NCBI GenBank assembly: GCA_035656495.1
Contig: DASRSL010000060.1
Coordinates: 1 to 33,585, forward strand
Direction of reading: 5' to 3'
Length of the DNA: 33,585 nt
Source: Roseiarcus sp035656495
Lineage (GTDB): Bacteria > Pseudomonadota > Alphaproteobacteria > Rhizobiales > Beijerinckiaceae
Each line of letters starts with the position of its first letter. Within the stretch, counting starts at the first letter, position 1. Both the position numbers and the translations under genes were made by a program. Shown here piece by piece: positions 16,157-23,888 of this stretch. Below the pieces are notes generated by a model that saw only the letters and a list, made by a program, of their open reading frames with translations, searched no databases and had not been told where the DNA came from.

Positions 16157-16196
16157 GCCCCGGCGCTTGCGCGATCAGCACGCGCCGGGCTTTTTT
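16157..16196 (+). terminator. Intrinsic terminator after xoxF
   Basis: An 8-base stem, CCCGGCGC (16159-16166) with GCGCCGGG (16182-16189), extended by a G-C pair across a bulge, followed by six T. It lies 27 bases past the xoxF stop and before the first cytochrome gene. It could end most transcripts, giving more XoxF than XoxG and XoxJ. Confidence 0.85.
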
Positions 16197-16248
16197 GGTC
16201 CGGCATCGGACGGAAAAACAAAAACAACCAAGCCAAGGAACGGGGCGC

Positions 16249-16776
16249 GTGCGGACCGTCTATCTGGTCGTGGGTTTCGCATTCGCCTTGGGCCTTGCCG
16301 CGCCGATGGCCGCGCGCGCGGACGCGCCGGGCGATCCGACCGCGGTCAGGCAGGACGAAGACGGCATATGGCGCGACAAGAACGGAGATCCGACCTACAA
16401 GATTGAAAAAGACGGAAAGGTCGACTGGTACACCTATTCAGGCTTCCGCCGCTACCATTCGGAATGCCATGTCTGTCACGGCCCCGACGGCGAAGGCTCG
16501 AGCTATGCGCCGGCGCTGGCGGACTCGTTGAAGACGCTTCCCTACGCCGACTTCTACGGCGCCGTCGTCAGCGGACGAAAGGACTTCCTGAACGGCAAGG
16601 ACCTCGTCATGCCGATGTTCGCGGAAAACAAGAACGTGATGTGCTATCTCAACGACATCTACGTCTACCTTCGCGCACGCTCCCAGAATGCGGCGCCGCG
16701 CGGTCGCCCCGCCGAGCATGCGCCCAAGCCGGAAGCCTACACGAAGAACGAAGACAAATGCATGAGCTCCAGTTGA
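16249..16776 (+). CDS. xoxG: XoxG cytochrome c, copy 1 (electron acceptor of XoxF)
   Basis: A 175-residue class-I-like cytochrome. The signal peptide ends near AARA-DA, the heme site CHVCH is at 73-77, and the likely axial Met is Met121 in DLVMP. The GTG start has AAGGAA upstream and matches the second copy in position. The open frame further upstream lies in the leader and is not used. The protein is about three quarters identical to copy 2 by eye, with the same length and the same C-terminal region ending in KNEDKCM. It should take electrons from reduced XoxF and pass them toward a terminal oxidase. Confidence 0.93.
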   Translation: MRTVYLVVGFAFALGLAAPMAARADAPGDPTAVRQDEDGIWRDKNGDPTYKIEKDGKVDWYTYSGFRRYHSECHVCHGPDGEGSSYAPALADSLKTLPYADFYGAVVSGRKDFLNGKDLVMPMFAENKNVMCYLNDIYVYLRARSQNAAPRGRPAEHAPKPEAYTKNEDKCMSSS

Positions 16777-16856
16777 CGAGCGAAGACTTGGACGTTGCCG
16801 GTTCGCGTCGCTTACCCAAAGGAGCGCTTCTCGCTCCGTGACTGACAGGCCTTGCC
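16773..16856 (+). pseudogene. Decayed 5' end of an earlier xoxJ copy
   Basis: The 84 bases that follow the stop of xoxG copy 1 line up without gaps with the 84 bases that follow xoxG copy 2, which are the first 27 or so codons of xoxJ. About 57 of 84 positions agree by eye, including a shared AAAGGAGCGCT. The start ATG has become ACG and in-frame stops are present, so nothing is made. The following bases (from 16865) match the leader of xoxG copy 1 (TTTGGTCCGGC in both). This shows that a unit carrying xoxG and the start of xoxJ was duplicated in tandem. Confidence 0.75.
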
Positions 16857-16923
16857 GACCAAGGTTTGGTCCGGCGGCGGCCTGGCCGGGAAAGCAAGAT
16901 CAAACCAACAGCGAGGAACGGGC

Positions 16924-17451
16924 GTGCGGATTGTGCATCCACTGATCGGCGCCGCATTCATCTTGGGCCTTGCCGCCCCGATCGTCGCGCGCGCCGACGC
17001 GCCTGGCGACCCGACCGCTGTCAAGCAGGATGACAACGGAATGTGGGTCGACAAGGATGGCGATCCGACCTACAAGATCGAAAAAGATGGAACCGTCGAC
17101 TGGTACACCAATTCAGGATTCGTCCGTTATACTGCGAACTGCCTTGTCTGTCACGGCCCCGATGGCGACGGATCTAGCTTTGGCCCGGCGCTGAAGGACT
17201 CGCTGAAGACAATGCCCTACGCGGAATTCTACGGCATTGTCGTCAGCGGGCGTAAGGACTTTCGCAACGGACAGGACCTCGTGATGCCGTCCTGGGGCGA
17301 AAACAAAAACGTCATGTGCTATCTCAACGACATTTACGTCTACCTTCGAGCCCGCTCGACGGGCGCGCAGCCGCGCGGGCGCCCCGAGAAGCATGCGCCC
17401 AAGCCGGCGGCTTGGACCAAGAACGAAGACAAATGCATGGGCCCCGATTGA
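16924..17451 (+). CDS. xoxG: XoxG cytochrome c, copy 2
   Basis: A 175-residue tandem paralogue of the preceding cytochrome. The signal peptide ends near VARA-DA, the heme motif is CLVCH, and the Met121-equivalent in DLVMP is kept. The nearby second Met of copy 1 is a Ser here (MPSW versus MPMF), so copy 1's Met121 is the better axial-ligand candidate. The GTG start has GAGGAA upstream, equivalent to copy 1. Its stop overlaps the xoxJ start by one base (TGATG), so this copy is the one coupled to xoxJ. The two copies may differ in redox potential, partner or expression; the sequence does not say which is used. Confidence 0.93.
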   Translation: MRIVHPLIGAAFILGLAAPIVARADAPGDPTAVKQDDNGMWVDKDGDPTYKIEKDGTVDWYTNSGFVRYTANCLVCHGPDGDGSSFGPALKDSLKTMPYAEFYGIVVSGRKDFRNGQDLVMPSWGENKNVMCYLNDIYVYLRARSTGAQPRGRPEKHAPKPAAWTKNEDKCMGPD

Positions 17452-18332
17452 TGAACGAACGCTCGAGAGTCGACCGTTCACGGCGTTTGGCGAAAGGAGC
17501 GCTCATCGCACTCTCCCTGGCCGGCCTCGCCTGCCTCGTTTGGCCTGGCGGCGGCCGCGCCCAGGAGGACGCGGGGGGAGCGATCGAGCTCGTCGACCCG
17601 CATGTGTTTCGCGCCTGCGCCGATCCACGCAACCTGCCGTTCTCGAATGAGGCCGGGGAGGGCTTCGAGAACAAGATCGCGGAACTGTTCGCCAAGAAGC
17701 TCGGCAAGTCGGTCGCCTACACGTTCTATCCCGGCGCGACCGGGTTCATCCGCAATACGCTGAACGCGCATCGCTGCGACGTCGTCCTGGGAATCGCCCA
17801 AGGGGTCGACATCGTTCAACCGACCAGCCCCTATTATCGAACGAGCTATGTCGCCGCGTACCGCAAGGGCGGCCCCCTGGATGGACTCGATTCCCTCAGC
17901 GATCCGCGGCTGAAGACGGCGAAGATCGGCATCGTCGCGGGAACGCCGCCCGCGACTTCTCTGGCCGCCAACGGGTTGCTCGGCAATATCAAATCCTACG
18001 CGCTGGTCGTCGACACGCGCTTCGATTCGCCGACCCGCGAGATGATGGACGATCTGGACCGCGGCGAGATCGACGTCGCCTTGCTGTGGGGTCCGATCGC
18101 CGGCTACTACGGGTTGAAGGCCAAGACGCCGACGACGGTCGTCCCGCTGCTCAAGGAGCAGAACGGCCCCCACATGGTCTATCGGATCGTGATGGGTGTG
18201 CGCCATTCCGATCAGAACTGGAAGCGCACCCTCAACAAGCTGATTTCCGACAACCAAAGCGAAATCGACGCGATATTGCGCTCCTACGGCGTTCCGTTGC
18301 TTGATGAGAACGACCAGCCGATTACGCACTGA
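17451..18332 (+). CDS. xoxJ: XoxJ, periplasmic binding-protein-like partner of XoxF
   Basis: A 293-residue secreted protein of the type-2 periplasmic binding fold. The signal segment ends near GGGRAQ. The mature domain opens HVFRACADPRNLPFSNEAGE, the typical MxaJ/XoxJ start, and holds CDVVLGIAQGVDIVQPTSPYY. It is proposed in the literature to help XoxF maturation or activation, not solute uptake. The ATG shares a base with the xoxG stop, as is usual for translational coupling. A cluster of hairpins follows. Confidence 0.92.
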   Translation: MNERSRVDRSRRLAKGALIALSLAGLACLVWPGGGRAQEDAGGAIELVDPHVFRACADPRNLPFSNEAGEGFENKIAELFAKKLGKSVAYTFYPGATGFIRNTLNAHRCDVVLGIAQGVDIVQPTSPYYRTSYVAAYRKGGPLDGLDSLSDPRLKTAKIGIVAGTPPATSLAANGLLGNIKSYALVVDTRFDSPTREMMDDLDRGEIDVALLWGPIAGYYGLKAKTPTTVVPLLKEQNGPHMVYRIVMGVRHSDQNWKRTLNKLISDNQSEIDAILRSYGVPLLDENDQPITH

Positions 18333-18420
18333 CGCATCATGAGCGCCCGCCTCGCGTTCCCTCGTATCGAAGCGCGAAGTCCGCGGCTAGAGCATGATGG
18401 AATTCGGTCGGATCGACTTG

Positions 18421-18565
18421 CCCTCACCCCAACCCTCTCCCGCAATCCCCGGGTCAAGCCCGGGGAGGGGAGGGGGCGCGGCGGCGCCGACAAGCCCTTC
18501 TCCCGCTTGCGGGAGAAGAGCCTGCCCCCGGGCGAGGACCCGGGGGTGGCCGGCGACAGCCGGCC
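18421..18565. repeat. Cluster of four hairpins, probable dispersed intergenic repeat
   Basis: The stretch starts with CCCTCACCCCAACCCTCTCC, a sequence common in intergenic repeats of Rhizobiales. Four stem-loops follow: 18447-18465 (CCCCGGG/CCCGGGG), 18497-18518 (CTTCTCCCGC/GCGGGAGAAG), 18525-18546 (CCCCCGGG/CCCGGGGG) and 18548-18565 (GGCCGGC/GCCGGCC). It lies between convergent genes and may also end both transcripts. The repeat family name is not known to me. Confidence 0.65.
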
Positions 18566-18608
18566 GGATGAGGGCCTGCGCCGCAATGCGACTAAAGCTC
18601 ATCCGTCT

Positions 18609-19229
18609 CTAAAGAGCGTTTTGCACGGCGCGAGCGATCGCGCCAATGCGCTGCTCGATCAGCGTCGGCGTCTCACAGACATAACCAACAGTCTTACGCC
18701 GATCATCAAAGACGCGCAGGTCCCATTGCAACCGCTCTTGGCTCTCGGCGTCCGACGGCGCCTGGCCGGTCTGATTCTGGTCCGCGGACTTTGGCGCCGC
18801 CTGGGCCTCCGCGCGGATGCGATCGGCCATTGCGCGCTGTTTGCGGCCAATACGATCCAGTCCGACAAGAATCTGAGACCGTTGCTGCGACAAGTCCTCA
18901 AAAGCCGCGGCGAAAGCGCGCAGGAGCTTCGGGTCGGCGTCGGCTCCGCCCTCTTTCTTGAAGTCGACGATCGCCGACTCCACGTCTGCGATCGGAACCC
19001 GCCGCTGCGACATCATGGCGACCAGATCCGCGACATCCTTTTCGTCGCGCCAGGTTCGAGAGTTCAAATCGAGTTGGGGCCCCGCCCAAACGGAGACGAG
19101 CGAAAAAGTCGGCGTCTTGACCTGGGGACAGGGCCAATCCGGATCCGCCTTCGGGGGTTGCGCGGTCGACGGCTGCGCCGATGTGGCGGCAAGCGCGATC
19201 GCGAGGGCGGCGCGGAGCGCAATATGCAT
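18609..19229 (-). CDS. Secreted protein of unknown function near xox
   Basis: A 206-residue protein. The ATG at 19229, with GGAGAGA about ten bases upstream, opens a signal peptide (HIALRAALAIALAATSAQ), so the longer open frame is not used. The mature part starts with a Pro- and Cys-containing segment (ADPDWPCPQVKTPTFS), continues as mostly helical sequence rich in Gln, Arg and Asp, and has a second Cys in VGYVCETP. The two cysteines could form a disulphide. No domain is recognised. Its place beside the xox genes suggests a periplasmic partner, which is inference. Confidence 0.75.
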   Translation of the reverse strand: MHIALRAALAIALAATSAQPSTAQPPKADPDWPCPQVKTPTFSLVSVWAGPQLDLNSRTWRDEKDVADLVAMMSQRRVPIADVESAIVDFKKEGGADADPKLLRAFAAAFEDLSQQRSQILVGLDRIGRKQRAMADRIRAEAQAAPKSADQNQTGQAPSDAESQERLQWDLRVFDDRRKTVGYVCETPTLIEQRIGAIARAVQNAL

Positions 19230-19384
19230 TCGTATTCTCTCTCCGATGAAAGCATAGGATCGCGTTCGCTTCGATTCAAGCCGCAGCGCCATGCTGACGC
19301 GCCGCCTGACGGATTGTTCGGCTTGGGCGAACGCAGCGGCCGGATCGCCCGCGACCGCGCGGTTCGGGGCCGGGAGGCGACACG

Positions 19385-20548
19385 ATGACGCGCATGCTGG
19401 CGAGCGTCGTGAACTCCGCTGAAGCGGAGGTTGTCTTGCGGCTCGGCGCCGACGTCATCGATCTGAAAGATCCGCTAAGCGGCGCGCTCGGGGCGATCCC
19501 GCTCGAGACGGCGCACGGTGTGACACAGGCGGTTGCGCGGCGCCGCGAGACGAGCGCGACGCTCGGCGATCCGCCTTACGACGAGGATGCGCTTCTTGCA
19601 CGCGCACGATCGCTGGCTGCGCTGCGCGTCGACACCCTCAAGCTCGCGGTGGATGCTCCGACGCTCGAACGTCTCCGCGGTCCCCTGGCGATTTCGGCCG
19701 GCGAAATCGCCCTCGTCGGAATATTGTTCGCCGATGAAGAGCCGGACTTCGCTTTTCTTCCCGATATGGCCGGGGTCGGGTTCAAGGGCGCGATGCTCGA
19801 CACGCGGGACAAGACCCGCGGTCGACTGCTGGCGCATCTCGACGTCGCCCGGCTCGAGGACTTCTGCGCGCGCTGTCGCGCCGCAGGACTCGCGAGCGGC
19901 CTGGCCGGTTCGCTCGAGGCCCCCGACGTTCCCCGACTCTTGCTCGTGCGCCCCAATGTCCTCGGCTTCCGCGGAGCGCTTTGTCACGCGCACGATCGAA
20001 AAGGAGCGATCGACCCGCAGGCCGTCGCGCTCATCCGCGACCTGATCCCGCGCGAGAGGCCCGAAGCGGAGGCCTCTCCGAAGATCGATTGGCGGTTGCT
20101 CGCCCGCGGGATCATCGGCGGGCGCGAGGCCGAGGGCGAGGTCGACCGCGTGTTCGTGCGCGATTTCGTGGTTGATGCGCAGATCGGCGCTTACGATTTC
20201 GAGCGCCATGCACAGCAGCGCGTGGTTTTCGAGGTCGAAGCCTCGGTGCGGCGAGCCGGCGCGCACGTGGAAGACATGCGCTCGATCTTCTCCTATGACA
20301 TCATCCTCGATGCGATTCGACTCGTCGTCGGGCGCGGCCACGTCGACTTCGTCGAAACTCTCGCCGAGGAGGTCGCCGCGATCGTGCTCGGGCACGCTCG
20401 CGTGCGAAGCGTTCGCATCAACATCCGCAAGCTCGATGTCATCGAGGGCTCCGTTGGCGTCGAAATTCATCGCGAGCGCGCGGCGAATTCGGCCGACGCA
20501 CGGTCTCTCGGCCTGGTCGCCAAAGGCGTGACGCCATCGAAGGACTGA
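19385..20548 (+). CDS. Fusion of MfnB ((5-formylfuran-3-yl)methyl phosphate synthase) with dihydroneopterin aldolase
   Basis: A 387-residue two-domain protein. Residues 1 to about 230 match the DUF556/MfnB family: lysines at 28 (VIDLKDP), 86 (DTLKLAV) and 134 (GFKGAMLDT) line up with the catalytic lysine positions of that TIM barrel. Residues about 255 to 370 look like FolB/dihydroneopterin aldolase, with VVDAQIGAYDFERHAQQRVV, ETLAEEVAA and IRKLDVIEG. The first domain would make the furan ring of methylofuran, the second a pterin precursor of H4MPT, so one protein serves two cofactor pathways. The ATG has GGAGGCGA upstream. A convergent partner, mtdB, follows. Confidence 0.85.
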   Translation: MTRMLASVVNSAEAEVVLRLGADVIDLKDPLSGALGAIPLETAHGVTQAVARRRETSATLGDPPYDEDALLARARSLAALRVDTLKLAVDAPTLERLRGPLAISAGEIALVGILFADEEPDFAFLPDMAGVGFKGAMLDTRDKTRGRLLAHLDVARLEDFCARCRAAGLASGLAGSLEAPDVPRLLLVRPNVLGFRGALCHAHDRKGAIDPQAVALIRDLIPRERPEAEASPKIDWRLLARGIIGGREAEGEVDRVFVRDFVVDAQIGAYDFERHAQQRVVFEVEASVRRAGAHVEDMRSIFSYDIILDAIRLVVGRGHVDFVETLAEEVAAIVLGHARVRSVRINIRKLDVIEGSVGVEIHRERAANSADARSLGLVAKGVTPSKD

Positions 20549-20621
20549 TTCGAGTCGGCCGCATACCGGGGGCGCAAGCGCCGGCGGCGCGCGGGCCTGC
20601 TTGGACCCACGCCGCCTCCGC

Positions 20622-21512
20622 TTACGCGAGCGTCCGAGCCAATTCGAACGCCTGACGAAAGTCGAGCCGTAGCGCGCTCTTGCTCTCGGTCATTTGCTTG
20701 AACAGCCCCGACTCGGTTCGATACTTGACGTTGCCGATCGCAAGCGCGCCGACGCCGAGCGCGCCGTGCTCGCCGAGCGGCGCGCCATTCGCCTGCAGAT
20801 CCACGCCTTCGATGCCGAGCGGCGGCACGGCGTTGACGTCGGCGGCGATCAGCAATTTCCCGGCGCTCGCAATCTGGGCGGCGTCGAGCACGCGAACGCC
20901 GGCTCTCGCCGCAGAGAACGCGACTTCGGTCGCAGCGAGGATCGCCGACTTTTTCTCTGGCGCCGAACCATCAGCGACGGCGAGGTCGACGCCGAACCGA
21001 CGTTTGATCTCGGCGGCGTGACGAGCCACGCGCTCGGTTCCGTCGTATCCGATGAGCGTGACCGATGCGCCTTCGAGCGCGGCGATCACTCCGGATGCGG
21101 TTCCCACGACGCCGGTGGCGCCGAAGATGGAAACCGCGGCGCCGCGCAGAGCGCGATTCTTTTTCTCTCGGAGCGTCTTTTCGACCACGGCGATCATCGC
21201 CGCGGCGGTCGTAAATGATCCGGCGGGATCGGCGAAAAGCGAAATCTCGAACGGTTTCAGGAGAGCCTTGGCGGCGGCGTCGAGCATGTCGAGGGCGAGG
21301 AAAGCGTCCTTGCCTCCGATGAATACGCCTGTCCTCGCCGCATCGCGCGGCGATCGCGAAAACATCGCGTCCTGAACGAGACCGGTGATTTCCTTCACCG
21401 AAACGTTGGTGTAGGGCTCGATCGCATCGTAACCCGCGTCGATCGCCATGTTGACGTCAAAGGGGCTCATATGGGCCAGCGGCGTCATCATGTGCAGAAT
21501 GTTCTTGGCCAT
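20622..21512 (-). CDS. mtdB: MtdB, NAD(P)-dependent methylene-H4MPT dehydrogenase
   Basis: A 296-residue cytoplasmic enzyme that oxidises methylene-H4MPT to methenyl-H4MPT. Its N-terminus MAKNILHMMTPLAHMSPFDV and the Rossmann loop GATGVVG (131-137) are typical of this family, and the length is usual. A ribosome binding site GAGGAAA lies just upstream of the ATG. The gene is 15 bases after the stop of beta-RFAP synthase on the same strand, so the two form an operon. It acts after Fae and before Mch. Confidence 0.95.
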   Translation of the reverse strand: MAKNILHMMTPLAHMSPFDVNMAIDAGYDAIEPYTNVSVKEITGLVQDAMFSRSPRDAARTGVFIGGKDAFLALDMLDAAAKALLKPFEISLFADPAGSFTTAAAMIAVVEKTLREKKNRALRGAAVSIFGATGVVGTASGVIAALEGASVTLIGYDGTERVARHAAEIKRRFGVDLAVADGSAPEKKSAILAATEVAFSAARAGVRVLDAAQIASAGKLLIAADVNAVPPLGIEGVDLQANGAPLGEHGALGVGALAIGNVKYRTESGLFKQMTESKSALRLDFRQAFELARTLA

Positions 21513-21527
21513 GTTTCCTCCAAGCGA

Positions 21528-22493
21528 TCATTGAACCGGGACGTCCTCTTCCTCGCGGATCTCTGCGCCCCGATCGCGCGCCTTGCAGATTCTGACTTCA
21601 ACTCCGGGCTCGCCATCGGCGCCCAATCGCCGAGCCAGGAACTCCGCGTGATCGGGGTCTCTCGCGAAGGCGAAGCCGGTGGGGCCCCAGGAGCTCTGGC
21701 CGATCCCTCTCGCGCCGCCAGAGGCGAGACGCTCCGCGACCCTGCCGACCGCCGCGCTGGTGAATCTGCCGCCGCCCTGAACCGGTGCAAAATGGTCGCC
21801 GACGATTCCCTGGACCCCGGTGACGCCCTCGCCGAAAGCCACGAAATCCCGCTCGGCGGCGCCGGGAAGGATTTGCAGGAGCGTTCGTCGACAAATCTCG
21901 CCCGCGCGAGCAGCAGGAAAATGCGGCAAGCGGGCGAACGCCTGCTTTTCCGCCTCGCCGTGCACGCCTTTCATGCGCGGGTCGAAGATCAGAAGGACGC
22001 GCCAATCCGAGGGAAAAGCCACGCGCGCAATGACCGGCGGGATCTCGGTGTTCGGGCCTCGTCCCGCGTCGACGACCAGCCCGCCGCGCTCGAACAAGGC
22101 TGCGCCGACGCCCGAACGCGCGCCGCGATCGAGCAGTCGAGCGTCGAAGGACGGGTCGAGCGGCAGGCCGTCGAACCGACGAAAGGCCGAGGCGATCGCC
22201 ATCGCCAGTTGCGTCCCGGAGCCGAGCCCCGCATGCGCGGGGATGGCGCTCGCAACGACGAGCTTCTTCGCCGTATCCAGTCCGAGGCGTTCGGCAATGC
22301 GAAGCGCCAGCCGCGCGCTCCGCTCGCGCTCCTCGCCCGCGATTTCAAATCGGGAGGCCGCACGAAGCTGAACGGAAGTCTCGAATGCGTCGATAGCGAG
22401 GCCGATGGACCCGAAGCGCCGGCCGAGGTCTCCGTTGAAGTCGAGAAAGCCCAAATGCAGGCGCGCCGCTGCCGTGACCCGAACGCCTTTCAA
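21528..22493 (-). CDS. Beta-ribofuranosylaminobenzene 5'-phosphate synthase
   Basis: A 321-residue enzyme of the GHMP-kinase fold, first step in building the arylamine part of H4MPT from p-aminobenzoate and PRPP. It starts near VTAAARLHLGFLDFNG, the family signature, and has the nucleotide-type loop AHAGLGSGTQ at about 86-95. Two TTG starts are possible; the one at 22493 has GAGG eight bases upstream and gives the expected N-terminus, whereas the one at 22577 adds 28 residues with no ribosome binding site. In Methylobacterium this was Orf4. It leads the mtdB operon. Confidence 0.9.
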   Translation of the reverse strand: MKGVRVTAAARLHLGFLDFNGDLGRRFGSIGLAIDAFETSVQLRAASRFEIAGEERERSARLALRIAERLGLDTAKKLVVASAIPAHAGLGSGTQLAMAIASAFRRFDGLPLDPSFDARLLDRGARSGVGAALFERGGLVVDAGRGPNTEIPPVIARVAFPSDWRVLLIFDPRMKGVHGEAEKQAFARLPHFPAARAGEICRRTLLQILPGAAERDFVAFGEGVTGVQGIVGDHFAPVQGGGRFTSAAVGRVAERLASGGARGIGQSSWGPTGFAFARDPDHAEFLARRLGADGEPGVEVRICKARDRGAEIREEEDVPVQ

Positions 22494-22747
22494 TTTCGCG
22501 CCTCGCTTCAAGAACGTCCGGGCATTTGTCGCCCGCGGCGTGATTGGAACTTTGCGAAACTTTGCCGCTTTTGCCAAGCGCCCGACGAGAGAAATCCGGC
22601 CGGCGAGCCATTCGGGCGCCCAGGGCCAATCCTCGGTTCAGCCGTGGTCCGGCAAGCCAGCTCGCTTACCCGGAATATTGTGGTCGCCGAAGGAAAATGC
22701 CACATTCCGGAGGCGACGGTACGAGTGTCGCCTGAAGACAGGTGGCG

Positions 22748-22954
22748 ATGATCGAGCTGATACTGACGGTATGCGCGCTCAATGCGCCCAGCCAGTGTGA
22801 AGAGCGGCGGATTCAGTTCATGTCGCAGGAGTCGCTGATGCAATGCGTGATGCGGGCGCCGCCCTATATTGCGGCCTGGTCCGGCGAGCATCCGGGGAGC
22901 CGCGTCACGCGGTGGCGATGCGCCTACCCGGGCGAAGGAGGCCAGAAGGCCTGA
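22748..22954 (+). CDS. Small cysteine-containing protein, unknown function
   Basis: A 68-residue protein starting MIELILTVCALNAPSQCEER, with cysteines at 9 and 17, a third in LMQCVM, and a last one in RWRCAY. The layout of these cysteines and the Trp motif near the end is like a group of small hypothetical proteins seen widely in alphaproteobacteria. The start is the ATG; a GTG two codons earlier is possible. AGGTGG lies upstream. It may be exported and disulphide-bonded. It is 79 bases before the pentapeptide gene. Confidence 0.6.
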   Translation: MIELILTVCALNAPSQCEERRIQFMSQESLMQCVMRAPPYIAAWSGEHPGSRVTRWRCAYPGEGGQKA

Positions 22955-23033
22955 TCGACGTTTTTTGCGTGGCGCAAGAACGTCTTGCGAGCGCGGCATT
23001 GCCCGCGCCGGCGCATGTGACTATCGTCGTCTT

Positions 23034-23837
23034 ATGCAAAGAAAACACGCATTCCGGTTCGTGGGAGGCTCGCTCGCGATAGGGCTCGCAGTTGCGCCGC
23101 TTTGCGCGGTCGAGGCGCAGGACATGATGCGGGGGCTCGACATGTCCTCGCCTGAGATGACGACGGCGGAGATGACGCGCGCGGAGGTGCAAGCCGCGGT
23201 CGCCGCGACGCCGCAGGGGCAAGGGCCGGATCTTTCTGGGAAGCGGCTTAACGGTCTCGATCTTTCCGGTCTCGGCCTCTCCCGCGCGAACCTGCGCGCG
23301 GCCTATCTCAACCACGCCAACCTATCGCACGCCGACTTGAACGGAGCCGTTCTGGACCAGGCTTGGGCGCTCGGCGCCAATCTCGCGGGCGCCGGCCTCG
23401 TCAAGGCCAGTTTGTTTGCGACGCAATTGGCGGGCGCGAACCTCGACGGCGCCAATCTCTCGGAGGCTCGCATCGCCGCGGACATGAACCGCGCGCGTCT
23501 CGTCGGCGCCCGGCTGGAAAAGGCGGATTGCGGAGCGGACTTGAAAAATCAGTCGATGGGCCTCATGCACGCCTCGTTCAAGTCCGCCGATCTCTCCGGC
23601 GCCGATCTCTCCGGCGCCAATCTCACTCTGGCGGATTTGCAGTTCGCCAAGCTGACCGGCGCCAATTTCGCCGGCGCGACGCTGCGCGAGGCGGACGCGA
23701 GCGGCGCGGATCTGCGCGGCGCCAATTTCGAGGGCGCCGACACGTCGGGCCTGGACCTCGATTCCGCGCGCATCGACAACGCGAGCGCGCCCTTTCTCGG
23801 CAAGGCGATCCACCTCGATCGGGCCTTCCGGGAGTGA
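23034..23837 (+). CDS. Secreted pentapeptide-repeat protein
   Basis: A 267-residue protein with a signal peptide (FRFVGGSLAIGLAVAPLCAVEAQ) followed by a Met-rich linker and then two blocks of A(D/N)LxX pentapeptide repeats, separated by a short break around LKNQSMGLMHASFK. Pentapeptide repeats fold as a right-handed beta-helix and serve for protein-protein contact. The ATG at 23034 is chosen because it opens the signal peptide; the longer frame is not credible. A ribosome binding site is poor. No link to C1 metabolism is proven, but it lies between two C1 operons and faces the fhc operon end to end. Confidence 0.82.
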   Translation: MQRKHAFRFVGGSLAIGLAVAPLCAVEAQDMMRGLDMSSPEMTTAEMTRAEVQAAVAATPQGQGPDLSGKRLNGLDLSGLGLSRANLRAAYLNHANLSHADLNGAVLDQAWALGANLAGAGLVKASLFATQLAGANLDGANLSEARIAADMNRARLVGARLEKADCGADLKNQSMGLMHASFKSADLSGADLSGANLTLADLQFAKLTGANFAGATLREADASGADLRGANFEGADTSGLDLDSARIDNASAPFLGKAIHLDRAFRE

Positions 23838-23888
23838 TGCGCATTTCGGTTGTGGCGTTCGCGGGCGGCCTTCGCGCCAGCGACAAAA

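Noticed and set aside
18421..18565. CRISPR array, because of repeated GC-rich palindromes
   Set aside because: The four hairpins differ in sequence and spacing. There is no common direct repeat and there are no spacers.
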